A DNA stretch of 64,000 nucleotides from Exiguobacterium aurantiacum (lineage in GTDB: Bacteria > Bacillota > Bacilli > Exiguobacteriales > Exiguobacteriaceae). The DNA lies in contig NZ_CP101462.1 in NCBI RefSeq assembly GCF_024362205.1, positions 1,764,501 to 1,828,500 on the forward strand. Reading direction: 5' to 3'. The translations under genes were made by a program, and so were the position numbers. A model generated the notes under the pieces. That model saw only the letters and a program-made list of their open reading frames with translations, made no database searches and was not told the DNA's origin. Shown piece by piece: positions 22,971-32,574 of this stretch (position 1 is its first letter; every line of letters begins with the position of its first letter).

Positions 22971-25187
22971 TTAGTTTGTCGAGCGTGGCGGACGACGGTC
23001 TCCGTCACGACGCGGCGGACGGCTGTCACGTGGTGGACGGCTTTCACGCTGCGCTTTGCGTTTGGCTTCGTATGCTTCGCGTTCTTCCGGTGACAATCCT
23101 TCAAGGATCAGCACTTTGTGCGAGGCGTTGACTCGGCCTTTGTCATCGATTTCCGTCACGCGGACTTTAATTGTATCGCCAAGTTTGACGACGTCTTCGA
23201 CGTTCGCGACACGCTCTAAGCTGAACTCAGAGACGTGGACGAGCGCGTCCTTGCCTTTGAACAACTCGACGAACGCGCCGAACTTCTCAATACGACGAAC
23301 AGTCGCATCGAACTCTTCGCCGACGACGACTTCGCGGACGATGTCGCCGATGAGGGCCATCGCCATGTCGATGCCATCTTGATCAGTCGACGCGATGAAT
23401 ACCGTCCCGTCTTGCTCGATATCGATTTTGACGCCCGTTTGGTCGATGATGCTGTTGATCATCTTCCCGCCCGGTCCGATCACGTCACGGATCTTGTCCG
23501 GATTGATCGTCATCGTCACGATTTTTGGTGCATACTTCGACAACTGCGGACGCGGTGCGTCGAGTGTCTCAAGCATATGGTTCAAGATGTGGAGACGGCC
23601 TGAACGAGCTTGTTCGAGTGCCTCTTCCAAAATCTCACGCGTGATCCCAGCAATTTTGATATCCATTTGGAGCGCCGTGATCCCGTCTTTCGTTCCAGCG
23701 ACTTTGAAGTCCATGTCGCCGAGATGATCTTCGAGACCTTGAATGTCCGTGAGGACCGTATAATGTTCGCCTTCCATGATGAGACCCATCGCGATCCCGG
23801 CAACCGGTGCCTTGATCGGGACCCCTGCATCCATGAGAGCGAGCGTCGAGCCACAGATTGATGCCTGTGAACTTGAACCGTTCGACTCGAGTACTTCCGA
23901 GACGAGACGAATCGTGTACGGGAAGTCGGCTTCTTTCGGGATGATTGGCAGAAGTGCACGTTCTCCTAGGGCACCGTGACCGATTTCACGACGACCTGGC
24001 GCACGCACCGGACGAGCTTCTCCGACCGAGAACGGCGGGAAGTTGTAGTGGTGCATGAAGCGTTTGTTCTCTTCTAATCCAATCCCATCGATGATTTGCG
24101 CATCACCGATGACACCGAGCGTCGCGACCGACATGACTTGCGTTTGACCACGTGTGAATAAACCGACACCGTGGGCGCGTGGCAATAAGCCCGTTTCTGA
24201 CGCGAGCGGACGGATGACTTCCGGACGACGACCGTCAGGACGAACTTTATCGACCGTGATCAAGCGGCGGACTTCGTCTTTGACGAACTTGTTCAAGATG
24301 CCAGACACTTCTTTCAACTTGGCTGGTTCGTCAGCGAGCATTTCTTCATAGGCAGCAACGTATTTAGCAATCACTTCGTTGATGGCTTCGTCACGTGCAT
24401 GCTTCTCTTCGACTTGGACCGCGGCGTTGATTTCTGGACGAGCTGCTTCGAGCTCAGCCGTCAAGACGTCATCAAACTTCGATACCGTGTATTCGAACTT
24501 CGGTTTCCCGACAGCTTCCACGATCTCCGTTTGGAACGCGACCAATTTCTTGATCTCTTCGTGACCGAACAAGATTGACTCGAGCATGACGTCTTCCGGT
24601 ACTTCGTTGGCGCCTGCTTCAACCATGTTGATCGCAGTTGCCGTTCCGGCGACTTGGAGCTCGAGGTCTGTCTGTTCGAGCTGAGCTGTCGTCGGGTTGA
24701 CGACGAACTCACCGTTGACGCGTCCGACTGTCGCTCCGGCGATCGGCCCGTCGAACGGGATGTCTGAAATCGAGAGTGCAATCGACGTTCCGAGCATACC
24801 GGCCATCTCAGCCGAGCAGTCCGGGTCGTTCGACATGACGTAAATCATCACTTGGATATCGTGGCGGAAACCGTCCGGGAAAAGCGGACGGATTGGACGG
24901 TCGATGAGGCGCGATGTCAAAATCGCGTTCTCCCCAGGACGACCTTCCCGACGGAGGAAACCTCCTGGAATCTTACCGACCGAGTATAATTTTTCTTCAT
25001 AGTTGACCGTGAGCGGGAAGAAATCTAAATCCTTCGGCGCTTTCGATGCTGTGACCGTGGCGAGCACGACCGTGTCCCCATAACGGACGAGTGCCGAGCC
25101 GTTTGCTTGTTTCGCAAGTTGGCCGACTTCTACAGACAGCGGACGTCCGCCCCATTCTGTAGAAAATACTTGTTTCGTACCTAACAT
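22971..25187 (-). CDS. pnp: Polyribonucleotide nucleotidyltransferase (PNPase)
   Basis: The 738-residue phosphorolytic 3'-5' exoribonuclease degrades mRNA using phosphate. It contains two RNase PH domains (about 1-220 and 310-530), an alpha-helical linker, a KH domain (about 555-610) with IIGPGG-type loop VIGPGGKMI, an S1 domain (about 620-690) and an Arg/Pro-rich tail of about 25 residues. The tail ([12 protein letters not shown]) is a low-complexity basic end that may help RNA binding. A frame starting two codons earlier exists, but AGAGGAG spacing favours the ATG at 25187. rpsO lies upstream, as in nearly all bacteria, but a terminator divides them. Confidence 0.96.
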   Translation of the reverse strand: MLGTKQVFSTEWGGRPLSVEVGQLAKQANGSALVRYGDTVVLATVTASKAPKDLDFFPLTVNYEEKLYSVGKIPGGFLRREGRPGENAILTSRLIDRPIRPLFPDGFRHDIQVMIYVMSNDPDCSAEMAGMLGTSIALSISDIPFDGPIAGATVGRVNGEFVVNPTTAQLEQTDLELQVAGTATAINMVEAGANEVPEDVMLESILFGHEEIKKLVAFQTEIVEAVGKPKFEYTVSKFDDVLTAELEAARPEINAAVQVEEKHARDEAINEVIAKYVAAYEEMLADEPAKLKEVSGILNKFVKDEVRRLITVDKVRPDGRRPEVIRPLASETGLLPRAHGVGLFTRGQTQVMSVATLGVIGDAQIIDGIGLEENKRFMHHYNFPPFSVGEARPVRAPGRREIGHGALGERALLPIIPKEADFPYTIRLVSEVLESNGSSSQASICGSTLALMDAGVPIKAPVAGIAMGLIMEGEHYTVLTDIQGLEDHLGDMDFKVAGTKDGITALQMDIKIAGITREILEEALEQARSGRLHILNHMLETLDAPRPQLSKYAPKIVTMTINPDKIRDVIGPGGKMINSIIDQTGVKIDIEQDGTVFIASTDQDGIDMAMALIGDIVREVVVGEEFDATVRRIEKFGAFVELFKGKDALVHVSEFSLERVANVEDVVKLGDTIKVRVTEIDDKGRVNASHKVLILEGLSPEEREAYEAKRKAQRESRPPRDSRPPRRDGDRRPPRSTN

Positions 25188-25260
25188 GAACATTCTCCTC
25201 TCAAACCTTATCTAGTTTATTATGTAACTCATTCATATGAATGTCTAATGATTTTCCTTT

Positions 25261-25315
25261 AAAAAAAGAAGAAACGGACTAGGAACAAGTGTCCCAGCCC
25301 GTCACATGGTCCGTT
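25261..25315 (-). terminator. Terminator after rpsO with nested hairpins
   Basis: Minus-strand AACGGAC pairs with GTCCGTT across a 29-base insert that can itself form a second hairpin (GTCCC/GGAAC region). The structure ends in a long T-run. It would reduce readthrough from rpsO into pnp. Confidence 0.75.
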
Positions 25316-25319
25316 CGGA

Positions 25320-25589
25320 TTAACGACGGAGACCAAGGCGTTGAATCAATTCACGGTAACGTGTAACGTCCTTGTTACGAAGGTACGTAAGCAAGTTACG
25401 GCGACGTCCAACCATTTTCAAAAGACCGCGACGTGAGTGGTGGTCTTTCTTGTGTGTACGAAGATGATCGTTTAAAGTGTTGATTTGTTCAGTCAATACT
25501 GCAACTTGAACTTCCGGTGAACCAGTGTCACCTTGTTTTGTCGCGTATTCCGCGATGATTTCGTTCTTACGTTCTTTTGAGAGTGCCAT
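25320..25589 (-). CDS. rpsO: 30S ribosomal protein S15
   Basis: The 89-residue protein starts [12 protein letters not shown] and ends LIQRLGLRR, a standard S15. It binds the three-way junction of 16S rRNA helices 20-22 as a primary assembly protein. The frame is open 79 codons further upstream, but GGAGGTGGAGAGGC precedes ATG at 25589 and the length matches the family. It has its own promoter within the end of ribF and a leader of about 95 bases that may carry an autoregulatory structure. Confidence 0.98.
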   Translation of the reverse strand: MALSKERKNEIIAEYATKQGDTGSPEVQVAVLTEQINTLNDHLRTHKKDHHSRRGLLKMVGRRRNLLTYLRNKDVTRYRELIQRLGLRR

Positions 25590-25682
25590 TGCCTCTCCAC
25601 CTCCATTTAATAGAAAATTGCCGCGTTGCCGAGCCGACGTTGGTGAATCGATCAGCCAAGCGAAGCGGTGTACTTTGCGTAC
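25590..25682 (-). promoter_or_regulatory. rpsO leader, possible S15 autoregulatory RNA
   Basis: The leader can fold a CCGC/GCGG closing stem around an inner CG-C-TTGG/CCAACG stem plus a second GC-rich arm, a branched form similar in idea to known S15-binding leaders of Geobacillus. The fold is drawn by eye and no binding motif was proved. Confidence 0.35.
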
Positions 25683-25688
25683 CAAAAT

Positions 25689-25717
25689 AGGATACCGTAC
25701 CACCCATGCAAAGTCAA
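25689..25717 (-). promoter_or_regulatory. Promoter of rpsO
   Basis: TTGACT (25712-25717), 17 bp and TATCCT (25689-25694) on the minus strand. The -35 box overlaps the ribF stop codon. Confidence 0.75.
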
Positions 25718-26640
25718 GACAGGATTGCCCGAGCGGCCGTCTCATCTTGCTTGAGTTGGGCGATGAGCGAGTCGAGCCCGTCGAACGCCCGCTCGTCCCG
25801 TAAATAGTGCATCCATTCGATTTCAATCAATTGCCCGTATAAATCTTCCGAGAAGTCGAACAGGTGGCTCTCGATCGAGACGTCACCGGTCGCATAAAAC
25901 GTCGGCCGCCGACCGACGTTCGTCATTGCGTCGAACGTCCGGCCGTCTTGAAGCCGTACACGCGTCGCGTAGACACCGAGACGCGGCATGACGTACGACG
26001 CGTCCATGACGACGTTCGCTGTCGGGTAACCAATCGTCCGGCCACGGGCGTCGCCGTGAATGACTTCCCCACAGATGACGTACGGTGTACCGAGCAGCTC
26101 GCTCGCCACATCGACGTCTCCGGCCCCGAGCAATTGACGAATCCGCGTCGATGACACTTTTTCGCCGCCGCTCGTCTGTTCAGCGACGACCGAGGTCGTG
26201 AAGCGACCGCGCGCATGATACGGTAGCGTCTCCATCGTCCCCTCGCCGAATTTACCGTACGAGTAGTCAAAACCTGCCGTCACATGGACCGCACCGGCAC
26301 CAATCAAATAGTCATCCACGAACTGTTGCGGCGACAGGCTCGCCAACTCTTTCGTGAACGTGATGACGATGCACCGTTCGACACCGAGGGCGGCAATCCG
26401 GTTCAATTTCCGCTGGAGCGGTGTGATATAACGGACCGCATCCGGTTTGTTCGATAACACTTGTTTCGGGTGCGGGTCGAACGTGATGACGGTCACGGGC
26501 ACGTCAAGCTGTTTTGCTTGCGCCTGCGCATGCCGAATCACGGCCTGATGTCCAGTGTGCACGCCGTCGAAAAATCCGAGCACCATCACCGAAGGGATCA
26601 GGTCTGGTGTCTCAGGATACGTCAGATGGATCGTTTCCAT
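25714..26640 (-). CDS. ribF: Bifunctional riboflavin kinase/FAD synthetase
   Basis: The 308-residue enzyme converts riboflavin to FMN, then FAD. The N-terminal adenylyltransferase (about 15-170) has [11 protein letters not shown] and a STRIRQLL motif. The C-terminal flavokinase (about 180-305) has [15 protein letters not shown] and TNVGRRPTF, followed by ESHLFDF. The length matches Bacillus RibC. It begins with ATG after AAAGGGGAG, 15 bases past the truB stop, so the two are probably co-transcribed. There is no FMN riboswitch upstream. Only the kinase gene is here, without the rib biosynthesis operon. Confidence 0.96.
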   Translation of the reverse strand: METIHLTYPETPDLIPSVMVLGFFDGVHTGHQAVIRHAQAQAKQLDVPVTVITFDPHPKQVLSNKPDAVRYITPLQRKLNRIAALGVERCIVITFTKELASLSPQQFVDDYLIGAGAVHVTAGFDYSYGKFGEGTMETLPYHARGRFTTSVVAEQTSGGEKVSSTRIRQLLGAGDVDVASELLGTPYVICGEVIHGDARGRTIGYPTANVVMDASYVMPRLGVYATRVRLQDGRTFDAMTNVGRRPTFYATGDVSIESHLFDFSEDLYGQLIEIEWMHYLRDERAFDGLDSLIAQLKQDETAARAILS

Positions 26641-26655
26641 ACTTCAATCTCCCCT

Positions 26656-27564
26656 TTAGTCGATGGTCAACATGACCTCGACAGTTGCGTCTGTTGTTCC
26701 GTCAAGCCGTCGATAGAGGGCAAGTGGAATTCCTTCTTCATTATAGACAGTAAACAGTTCAAATTCGAGCGAGACGTCGTTCAAACGACCCCCGTTTCGA
26801 ATATATCGTTCTCGATTGGCTGGAATCGTCATGGCCGGCCAACGCTTGATGACCTCTTCGAGCGGGATGAGATGGTTCATCCGTTCCTCGACCGTCTCGA
26901 GGTCGGCCAGTTGCTGCAACGTGACGGCGGCCGTCTCCTCAAACGAGCCAGACCGGGTCCGTCGCAGGTCACTCATGTGGGCCGGATAGCCGAGCCGCTC
27001 CCCGATTTGAACGGCGAGCGTCCGGATGAACGTCCCTTTGCCACATTCGACGTCGACTCGGAAGCGGCAGACGCCATCTTCCATGACCGGCTCAGTCGTG
27101 CGGACGAGTCGATGGATTTCGACGATGCGGCGCGGCCGTTCGACCGTCTGACCTTTGCGGGCGTATTCGTACAATTTCTTCCCGTTCACTTTGACGGCTG
27201 AGAAGTAAGGCGGGATTTGCTCGATTTTCCCCGTCAACGTCTCGAGGACACGATCGATGTCCGCAGCGGTGAACGCCTCCGGACCGACCTCGCGCGTCTC
27301 GACGATCTCGCCATGGGCATCCTCGGTCATCGTCGCCGTCCCGATGGTGATTTCGGCGGCGTAGCGTTTGCCTTCATCAGTCAGAAACCGTGACAGTTTC
27401 GTCGCCCGTCCGAGACAAATCGGTAGAACACCGGTCACTTCCGGGTCGAGCGTGCCGGTATGTCCGACTTTTTTGGTTTGGAACAATTTACGGAGCTTGA
27501 ACACACAGTCGTGGCTCGTCATGCCGCTGTCTTTATCTAAAATCAGTACACCTGTTGGTTCCAT
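26656..27564 (-). CDS. truB: tRNA pseudouridine(55) synthase
   Basis: The 302-residue enzyme makes pseudouridine at position 55 in the T-loop of tRNAs. The catalytic Asp is D40 in KVGHTGTLDPEVTGVLP, and the family motif SAVKVNGKKLYEYAR follows. The N terminus (PTGVLILDKDSGMTSHDCV) and length are typical. A longer frame starts six codons earlier within the preceding hairpin. ATG at 27564 follows TGGGAGGAATTCAG. It lies between rbfA and ribF as in B. subtilis. Confidence 0.96.
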   Translation of the reverse strand: MEPTGVLILDKDSGMTSHDCVFKLRKLFQTKKVGHTGTLDPEVTGVLPICLGRATKLSRFLTDEGKRYAAEITIGTATMTEDAHGEIVETREVGPEAFTAADIDRVLETLTGKIEQIPPYFSAVKVNGKKLYEYARKGQTVERPRRIVEIHRLVRTTEPVMEDGVCRFRVDVECGKGTFIRTLAVQIGERLGYPAHMSDLRRTRSGSFEETAAVTLQQLADLETVEERMNHLIPLEEVIKRWPAMTIPANRERYIRNGGRLNDVSLEFELFTVYNEEGIPLALYRRLDGTTDATVEVMLTID

Positions 27565-27580
27565 CTGAATTCCTCCCATC

Positions 27581-27608
27581 AAAAAAGGGGAGACGCGAGT
27601 CCCCCCTT
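27581..27608 (-). terminator. Hairpin with T-run between rbfA and truB
   Basis: Minus-strand AAGGGGGGAC, a 4-base loop and GTCTCCCCTT are followed by a T-run, so it is likely to act as an intrinsic terminator or attenuator inside the infB-ribF gene run. Confidence 0.75.
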
Positions 27609-27612
27609 CAAT

Positions 27613-27963
27613 TTATTGGTCGTTCCGATTTAAGTCACGAATCAATGAGTCGATATGGCTACCATATGCGACCGATGAATCGTATTCGAACGACAATTCT
27701 GGCGTTTTCCGAAGACGGATGCGGCTCCCGATCTCGCGGCGAATGAATGCGCTCGCCTTATCGAGACCAGCTTGCGTTTCGGCCTTCACCGTGGCGTCGT
27801 CTCCGAGCACCGTGTAGTAGGCTGTCGCTTGCTGCAAGTCTCCCGTCACATCAACGCTCGTGATTGTAGCGTTCTTCGTACGTGGGTCGTTGACTTCACG
27901 GAGCAAGATATCTGTAATCTCTTTACGCATCTGCTCTGCGACGCGTTGGGCACGAATGTTCAT
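27613..27963 (-). CDS. rbfA: Ribosome-binding factor A
   Basis: The 116-residue KH-type protein starts [16 protein letters not shown] and has the segment [20 protein letters not shown], both standard for RbfA. It binds immature 30S subunits and helps process the 16S rRNA 5' end, notably in the cold. The end includes [21 protein letters not shown], the usual C-terminal motif. It follows infB after 18 bases with no ylxP between them, unlike B. subtilis. Confidence 0.96.
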   Translation of the reverse strand: MNIRAQRVAEQMRKEITDILLREVNDPRTKNATITSVDVTGDLQQATAYYTVLGDDATVKAETQAGLDKASAFIRREIGSRIRLRKTPELSFEYDSSVAYGSHIDSLIRDLNRNDQ

Positions 27964-27981
27964 ACGTGTTCCCTCCTCGCT

Positions 27982-30216
27982 TTATTTACGTTCAACTTCT
28001 TTCATGATGAACGCCTCGATGACGTCCTCCACTTTAATATCGTCGAACTTCTCTACTTTAATCCCACACTCGTAGCCTGTCGCGACTTCTTTGACGTCGT
28101 CTTTGAAGCGGCGGAGCGTATCGAGTTTTCCTTCGTACACAACAATCCCGTTACGGATGATGCGGACGCCGGCATCGCGTGAGATTTTACCTTCTGTAAC
28201 GTAACAGCCGGCAATCGTACCGACTTTCGAGACTTTGAAGACGTCACGGACTTCAACTTGTCCTGTGATTTCTTCAACGAACTCAGGGTCGAGCATCCCT
28301 TTCATCGCGCTCTCGATTTCATCGATGGCGTTATAGATGATCCGGTGCAGACGCATTTCAACATGCTCCTGCTCGGCCATCGACCGGGCGTTACCATCTG
28401 GGCGGACGTTGAATCCGATGATGATCGCATTGGCCGCCGAAGCGAGAATGACGTCACCTTCTGTGATGGCACCGACACCTTGGTGGACGATGTTGATTTT
28501 GACGCCTGCGACGTCGATTTTGCGGAGTGAACCAGCGAGTGCTTCAGCCGAACCTTGAACGTCTGCTTTGATGATGACGTTCAAATCTTTGACTTCGCCT
28601 TCTTGAATGCGGCTGAACAAGTCATCAAGACTAACTTTAGCCGATTCGCGACGCTGTGATTCGAGGTAACGTTGGTAACGTTTTTCCCCGATTGCACGTG
28701 CTTTCTTCTCATCTTCGAACACGATGAACTGGTCACCGGCTTGTGGGACATCGTTCAATCCTGTAATCTCGATTGGCGTCGATGGACCGACTTCTTTCAC
28801 ACGACGACCGATATCGTTGACCATGGCCCGGACGCGTCCGAACGTGCTACCGACGACAATCGAGTCACCGATGCGAAGTGTCCCGTGTTGAACGAGAAGC
28901 GTGGCGACAGGACCGCGGCCTTTGTCGAGCTTCGCTTCGATAACCGAACCGCGAGCTGGCATTTCTGGCGTTGACTTGTACTCTTCGACTTCTGAAACGA
29001 GTAAGATCATCTCGAGCAACTCATCGATTCCCTCGTCCTTCAAAGCTGAGATCGGTACGAAAATCGTTTCGCCGCCCCACTCTTCCGGTACAAGACCGAA
29101 CTCTGTCAATTCTTGTTTGACGCGGTCAGGGTTTGCGCCTTCTTTATCCATTTTGTTCACAGCGACGATAATCGGCACGTTTGCCGCTTTCGCGTGTGAG
29201 ATGGCTTCTTCTGTCTGTGGCATGACGCCGTCATCCGCTGCGACAACGATAATCGCGATATCCGTCACTTCGGCTCCACGGGCACGCATCGTCGTAAAGG
29301 CGGCGTGACCTGGTGTGTCGAGGAACGTGATCTTTTTATCGTTGACTTCAACTTGATAAGCACCGATGTGCTGCGTGATTCCACCGGCTTCACCAGCAAC
29401 GACTTTCGTGTTGCGGATCGAGTCAAGAAGGGTTGTCTTACCGTGGTCGACGTGACCCATGATCGTGACGACAGCTGGACGCTCGACAAGCTCATACTCA
29501 GAGAAGTCGATTTCTACTTCTTCAAAGTCCGTCTCATCGATGAGAACTTCTTTCTCGACTTCGTAACCGAATTCAGTTGCAAGCAACTCAATCGTCTCGT
29601 CATCAAGTGTTTGGTTGATTGTCGCCATGACACCAAGACCCATCAACTTCATGATGATCTCGTTTGGCTTTTTATCCATCTTCGCAGCGAGGTCCGATAC
29701 GCTGAGGACATCATCGTACTTGATGACGTTGCCCATTTCAGACTCTTGCGCTAAACGAGCCGCTTTACGTTGACTCGTTTTCGAATTTGGATCCGCTTCT
29801 AATGGCACGGCTGCTTTCGCAGGTTTGCCTTTGAATTTACCACCGCGCTTTTTGTTGCGGTTGTCGTTGCGGTTGTTGCCGAAGCGGTTGCCACCACGGT
29901 TGCCCGCTTGATTGCTTTGACCACCAGACGCTTGTGGGCGTGCTTTCGGTGCTTCTTGCTTGGCAGCAGGCTTCGCGTCAGCCGGTTTTGACTCGGCAGA
30001 CTTCGTTTCAGCCGGTTTCGTTGCAGCTGGTTTTTCTTGCTTGTCAGCCGAGCGGTATTTCTCAGGGTTGAAGACACGGTCGAGTTGCTTGACCGACTCC
30101 TCATCTAAGACAGCCATGTGGTTTTTCACTGGCTTGTTCATTTTCTCGAGCTGAGTAATGACTTGTTTACTTGTTACATTCTGTTCTTTTGCAAATTCAT
30201 AGACGCGTTTTCCCAA
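27982..30216 (-). CDS. infB: Translation initiation factor IF-2
   Basis: The 744-residue GTPase delivers fMet-tRNA to the 30S subunit. An N-terminal IF2_N helix (to about 50) is followed by a low-complexity stretch rich in Lys, Ala, Pro and then Gly, Asn, Arg (about 55-150), a second IF2_N motif, and the GTPase domain with G1 [16 protein letters not shown] and NKMD. Domains II-IV end at KKEV. The first codon of the frame is GTG next to the GGAGG site, and TTG at 30216 is at ideal spacing and gives the usual MGKRVYEF-like start. It is in the nusA operon. Confidence 0.96.
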   Translation of the reverse strand: MGKRVYEFAKEQNVTSKQVITQLEKMNKPVKNHMAVLDEESVKQLDRVFNPEKYRSADKQEKPAATKPAETKSAESKPADAKPAAKQEAPKARPQASGGQSNQAGNRGGNRFGNNRNDNRNKKRGGKFKGKPAKAAVPLEADPNSKTSQRKAARLAQESEMGNVIKYDDVLSVSDLAAKMDKKPNEIIMKLMGLGVMATINQTLDDETIELLATEFGYEVEKEVLIDETDFEEVEIDFSEYELVERPAVVTIMGHVDHGKTTLLDSIRNTKVVAGEAGGITQHIGAYQVEVNDKKITFLDTPGHAAFTTMRARGAEVTDIAIIVVAADDGVMPQTEEAISHAKAANVPIIVAVNKMDKEGANPDRVKQELTEFGLVPEEWGGETIFVPISALKDEGIDELLEMILLVSEVEEYKSTPEMPARGSVIEAKLDKGRGPVATLLVQHGTLRIGDSIVVGSTFGRVRAMVNDIGRRVKEVGPSTPIEITGLNDVPQAGDQFIVFEDEKKARAIGEKRYQRYLESQRRESAKVSLDDLFSRIQEGEVKDLNVIIKADVQGSAEALAGSLRKIDVAGVKINIVHQGVGAITEGDVILASAANAIIIGFNVRPDGNARSMAEQEHVEMRLHRIIYNAIDEIESAMKGMLDPEFVEEITGQVEVRDVFKVSKVGTIAGCYVTEGKISRDAGVRIIRNGIVVYEGKLDTLRRFKDDVKEVATGYECGIKVEKFDDIKVEDVIEAFIMKEVERK

Positions 30217-30237
30217 AGCATCCACCTCCGTTAATAG

Positions 30238-30534
30238 TTAAGAGAGAAGTTGCTTAAGCTTGTTCGCAAATCCGGATTCTGTCACAGACACGACGACTCG
30301 CATGTCTTTACCTAAAGCAGCCCCGATCGTATATCGGTCGCTCACTTCAATCAATGGAACACCATACGATGTACATTTGTCGGTAACCCGTTTTCTCGTA
30401 GACGCTCCTGCATCTCCGGCAAGGATGACAAGCTTGGCTCGGCCAGCTCGCACATCCTTCAACACAAACTCTTCTCCCATCGTTACTTTCCTCGCCCGTG
30501 CGGCAAGGCCTAACAATGATTCCCACTGACTCAT
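30238..30534 (-). CDS. ylxQ: L7Ae-family ribosomal protein YlxQ
   Basis: The 98-residue protein has the L7Ae/L30e/S12e/Gadd45 fold: [19 protein letters not shown]-like [16 protein letters not shown] and [10 protein letters not shown]. subtilis YlxQ (RplGA) is a kink-turn-binding protein associated with the ribosome. The start overlaps the ylxR stop by 4 bases, so the two are coupled. No phenotype can be inferred from sequence. Confidence 0.92.
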   Translation of the reverse strand: MSQWESLLGLAARARKVTMGEEFVLKDVRAGRAKLVILAGDAGASTRKRVTDKCTSYGVPLIEVSDRYTIGAALGKDMRVVVSVTESGFANKLKQLLS

Positions 30535-30803
30535 GATTCGGCTCCTGTCACAGCTTGCAACAGCTGCTCATAAAGCGCATCACTCGTCTTGACTTTTAAA
30601 TGATGATCGAGTGTCCGTTTTTTCTCTGCCAAACGAATCACATCCGCATCTTTCGACAAATACGCCCCACGTCCGTTCAATTTACCAGACGTATCAATGA
30701 CGACGTCGCCTTCCGGCGTCCGAACGACACGAATCAACGCTTGTTTCGGTAACATTTCTTGCGTGACCACACATTTGCGCAAAGGAAGTTTCTTTTGCTT
30801 CAT
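30531..30803 (-). CDS. ylxR: YlxR family RNA-binding protein
   Basis: The 90-residue basic protein has the YlxR motif [21 protein letters not shown] and [11 protein letters not shown]. Family members bind RNA and YlxR has been linked to RNase P and glucose-responsive gene control in B. subtilis. The first ATG of the frame is 6 bases upstream, but GAGGAATGACC places the second ATG correctly. The start lies just past the end of nusA, in the conserved nusA-ylxR-ylxQ-infB order. Confidence 0.92.
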   Translation of the reverse strand: MKQKKLPLRKCVVTQEMLPKQALIRVVRTPEGDVVIDTSGKLNGRGAYLSKDADVIRLAEKKRTLDHHLKVKTSDALYEQLLQAVTGAES

Positions 30804-30805
30804 GG

Positions 30806-31972
30806 TCATTCCTCTTCTTTCACCGTTGTCGGCTCGAGGGCGACGTCAACCGAGTCAGTCTGTTCCATTTCATTGTGAACAATTTCTGGCTCCGGTTCAA
30901 CTTTTTCGGCGTACGTATCATACAAGTCCATACCTTCTGCATCCGTCTCGCTCTTGATATCAATTTTCCATCCCGTCAATTTCGCGGCAAGACGGGCGTT
31001 TTGACCGCGCTTCCCGATGGCGAGTGACAATTGATAGTCTGGCACGACGACCGTTGTCGATTTGTTCGGTTCGTTGACGTACACGTCAACGACTTGAGCC
31101 GGGCTGAGTGCGTTTTTCACGAACTCTTTCGGGTCGTTCGACCAACGAACGATATCGATTTTTTCGCCGTTGAGCTCGTCGACGATCGTTTGAACACGTT
31201 GCCCTTTCGGACCGACACAAGCGCCGACTGGATCGACGATGTCTGAATGGACGGCAATTTTCGAGCGATCGCCCGCTTCGCGTGAGACCGACATGACGTC
31301 GACCGTACCGCTCGCGATTTCTGGCACTTCGAGCTCGAACAAGCGACGCAATAGACCTGGATGCGTCCGCGAGACTTGGATGGCTGCGCCCGAACCTTTC
31401 GTCGTCGAATCGACTTTCGTCACATATACTTTGATGCGGTCATGAATCTGGTACGACTCATTTGGCATCTGCTCGTTCGGTGTGAGCACCGCTTCGATAT
31501 TGTTTTCAAGACCGATATACAAGTTGCGTGGGTCGAATCGTTCCACAATCCCCGTCATGATCTCGTCTTCTTTATCGACGAAATGGTTATAAATCCGTTC
31601 GCGCTCGGCTTCCCGCATCTTTTGCGTGACGACTTGTTTGGCCGTCATCGCCGCGACGCGACCGAAGTCGCTCGGTGTGACTTCTTCTTTATGGAAATCT
31701 CCGAGCTCGTAGTTCGGGTCAATCTCATGCGCTTCTTCGAGCGACAATTGTTGCTCGGGATGCGAGAGACGTTCGACGACTTCGAGAAGTGCAAAGACAC
31801 GAATATCACCAGTCACTTGGTCGAATTCAACTTTTACGTTTTCATTCGGGTTGGCGACGTTTCGGCGATATGCCGAAATGAGCGCCTGCTCAAGCGCATC
31901 GATGATAATCTCTTTCTCGATTCCTTTTTCGTTAGCAATCTGTTCGATTGTTGTGAGTAATTGTGGCCCCAT
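30806..31972 (-). CDS. nusA: Transcription termination/antitermination factor NusA
   Basis: The 388-residue protein binds RNA polymerase and nascent RNA, influencing pausing and termination. The N-terminal domain (1-125) contacts polymerase and is followed by an S1 domain (about 135-200), KH1 (about 205-275; VGACVGPKGQRVQ) and KH2 (about 280-350; LAIGKRGQNARLAAKLTGW). A short acidic tail follows, without the repeats of the proteobacterial form. Length matches Firmicutes NusA. ATG follows GAGGTAAAG. The rimP stop is 12 bases upstream. Confidence 0.96.
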   Translation of the reverse strand: MGPQLLTTIEQIANEKGIEKEIIIDALEQALISAYRRNVANPNENVKVEFDQVTGDIRVFALLEVVERLSHPEQQLSLEEAHEIDPNYELGDFHKEEVTPSDFGRVAAMTAKQVVTQKMREAERERIYNHFVDKEDEIMTGIVERFDPRNLYIGLENNIEAVLTPNEQMPNESYQIHDRIKVYVTKVDSTTKGSGAAIQVSRTHPGLLRRLFELEVPEIASGTVDVMSVSREAGDRSKIAVHSDIVDPVGACVGPKGQRVQTIVDELNGEKIDIVRWSNDPKEFVKNALSPAQVVDVYVNEPNKSTTVVVPDYQLSLAIGKRGQNARLAAKLTGWKIDIKSETDAEGMDLYDTYAEKVEPEPEIVHNEMEQTDSVDVALEPTTVKEEE

Positions 31973-31984
31973 CTTTACCTCTCC

Positions 31985-32455
31985 TTAACTAAACGTGACC
32001 GCTAGGCGGGCTTGTGCAATTTTGTCTACCGGTAGCGATATCGCTTTTTTTCTTGTCTTGATGCGCGTCTCGACGACGGCGGTCTCGCCGTCATATTCCG
32101 TCAAAATTCCTTCGAACTCTTTGGCACCTTCAATCGGGGCGAACGTCTTGATATAGACATTCTTTCCAATCGCGCGTTCAAAGTCGGTCGGCTTCTTCAG
32201 CGGTCGCTCGGCACCGGGACTCGAGACGTCAAGATAATAGGCTTGTTCGATCGGATCGCTATCGTTTAGTTTTTCCGAGAGTTGTTCGTTGATGTTGACG
32301 CAATCATCTAAATCGACGCCCCCCGGCTTGTCGATATAGACGCGCAAGAACCAGTCCGGCCCTTCTTTCACGAATTCGACATCGACCAATTCCATGTTCT
32401 CACGCTCCACGATCGGCAACGCGATCGCTTCGACGACTTCTGTTATTTTGGACAC
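31985..32455 (-). CDS. rimP: Ribosome maturation factor RimP
   Basis: The 156-residue protein helps assemble the 30S subunit. It has the VDVEFVKEGPDWFLRVYIDKPGGVDLDDCV segment (N-terminal domain) with the family motif DVSSPGAERPLKK near the centre. An ATG two codons earlier touches the ribosome site directly. GTG at 32455 is six bases past AGAAGGAGGG and is preferred. It heads the nusA cluster and is separated from polC upstream by a terminator. Confidence 0.93.
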   Translation of the reverse strand: MSKITEVVEAIALPIVERENMELVDVEFVKEGPDWFLRVYIDKPGGVDLDDCVNINEQLSEKLNDSDPIEQAYYLDVSSPGAERPLKKPTDFERAIGKNVYIKTFAPIEGAKEFEGILTEYDGETAVVETRIKTRKKAISLPVDKIAQARLAVTFS

Positions 32456-32483
32456 TCTCATCCCTCCTTCTGGCTTTTACATA

Positions 32484-32513
32484 CAAGAAAGGAGTAGGGT
32501 TCCCTACTCCTTT
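32484..32513 (-). terminator. Likely terminator after polC
   Basis: AAAGGAGTAGGG and CCCTACTCCTTT form a 12-base inverted repeat (inner pairs cannot all form) followed on the minus strand by CTTGTAT, a poor T-run. It may be partly leaky. Confidence 0.6.
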
Positions 32514-32574
32514 CCGTCGTAGTATCCAACATTGTTCGATACCAATATATCATATTTTCCCGATTTTTCGCAAC

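Noticed and set aside
25590-25826. N-terminal extension of rpsO
   Set aside because: The 79 extra codons cover the promoter, leader and ribF end; S15 has a fixed length of 89 residues.
26461-27201. A 246-codon plus-strand open frame over the ends of ribF and truB
   Set aside because: It crosses two conserved opposite-strand genes and their boundary, so it is a shadow.
32536-32574. Possible plus-strand start or small gene near 32532-32774
   Set aside because: The frame is antisense to the polC end with no ribosome site.
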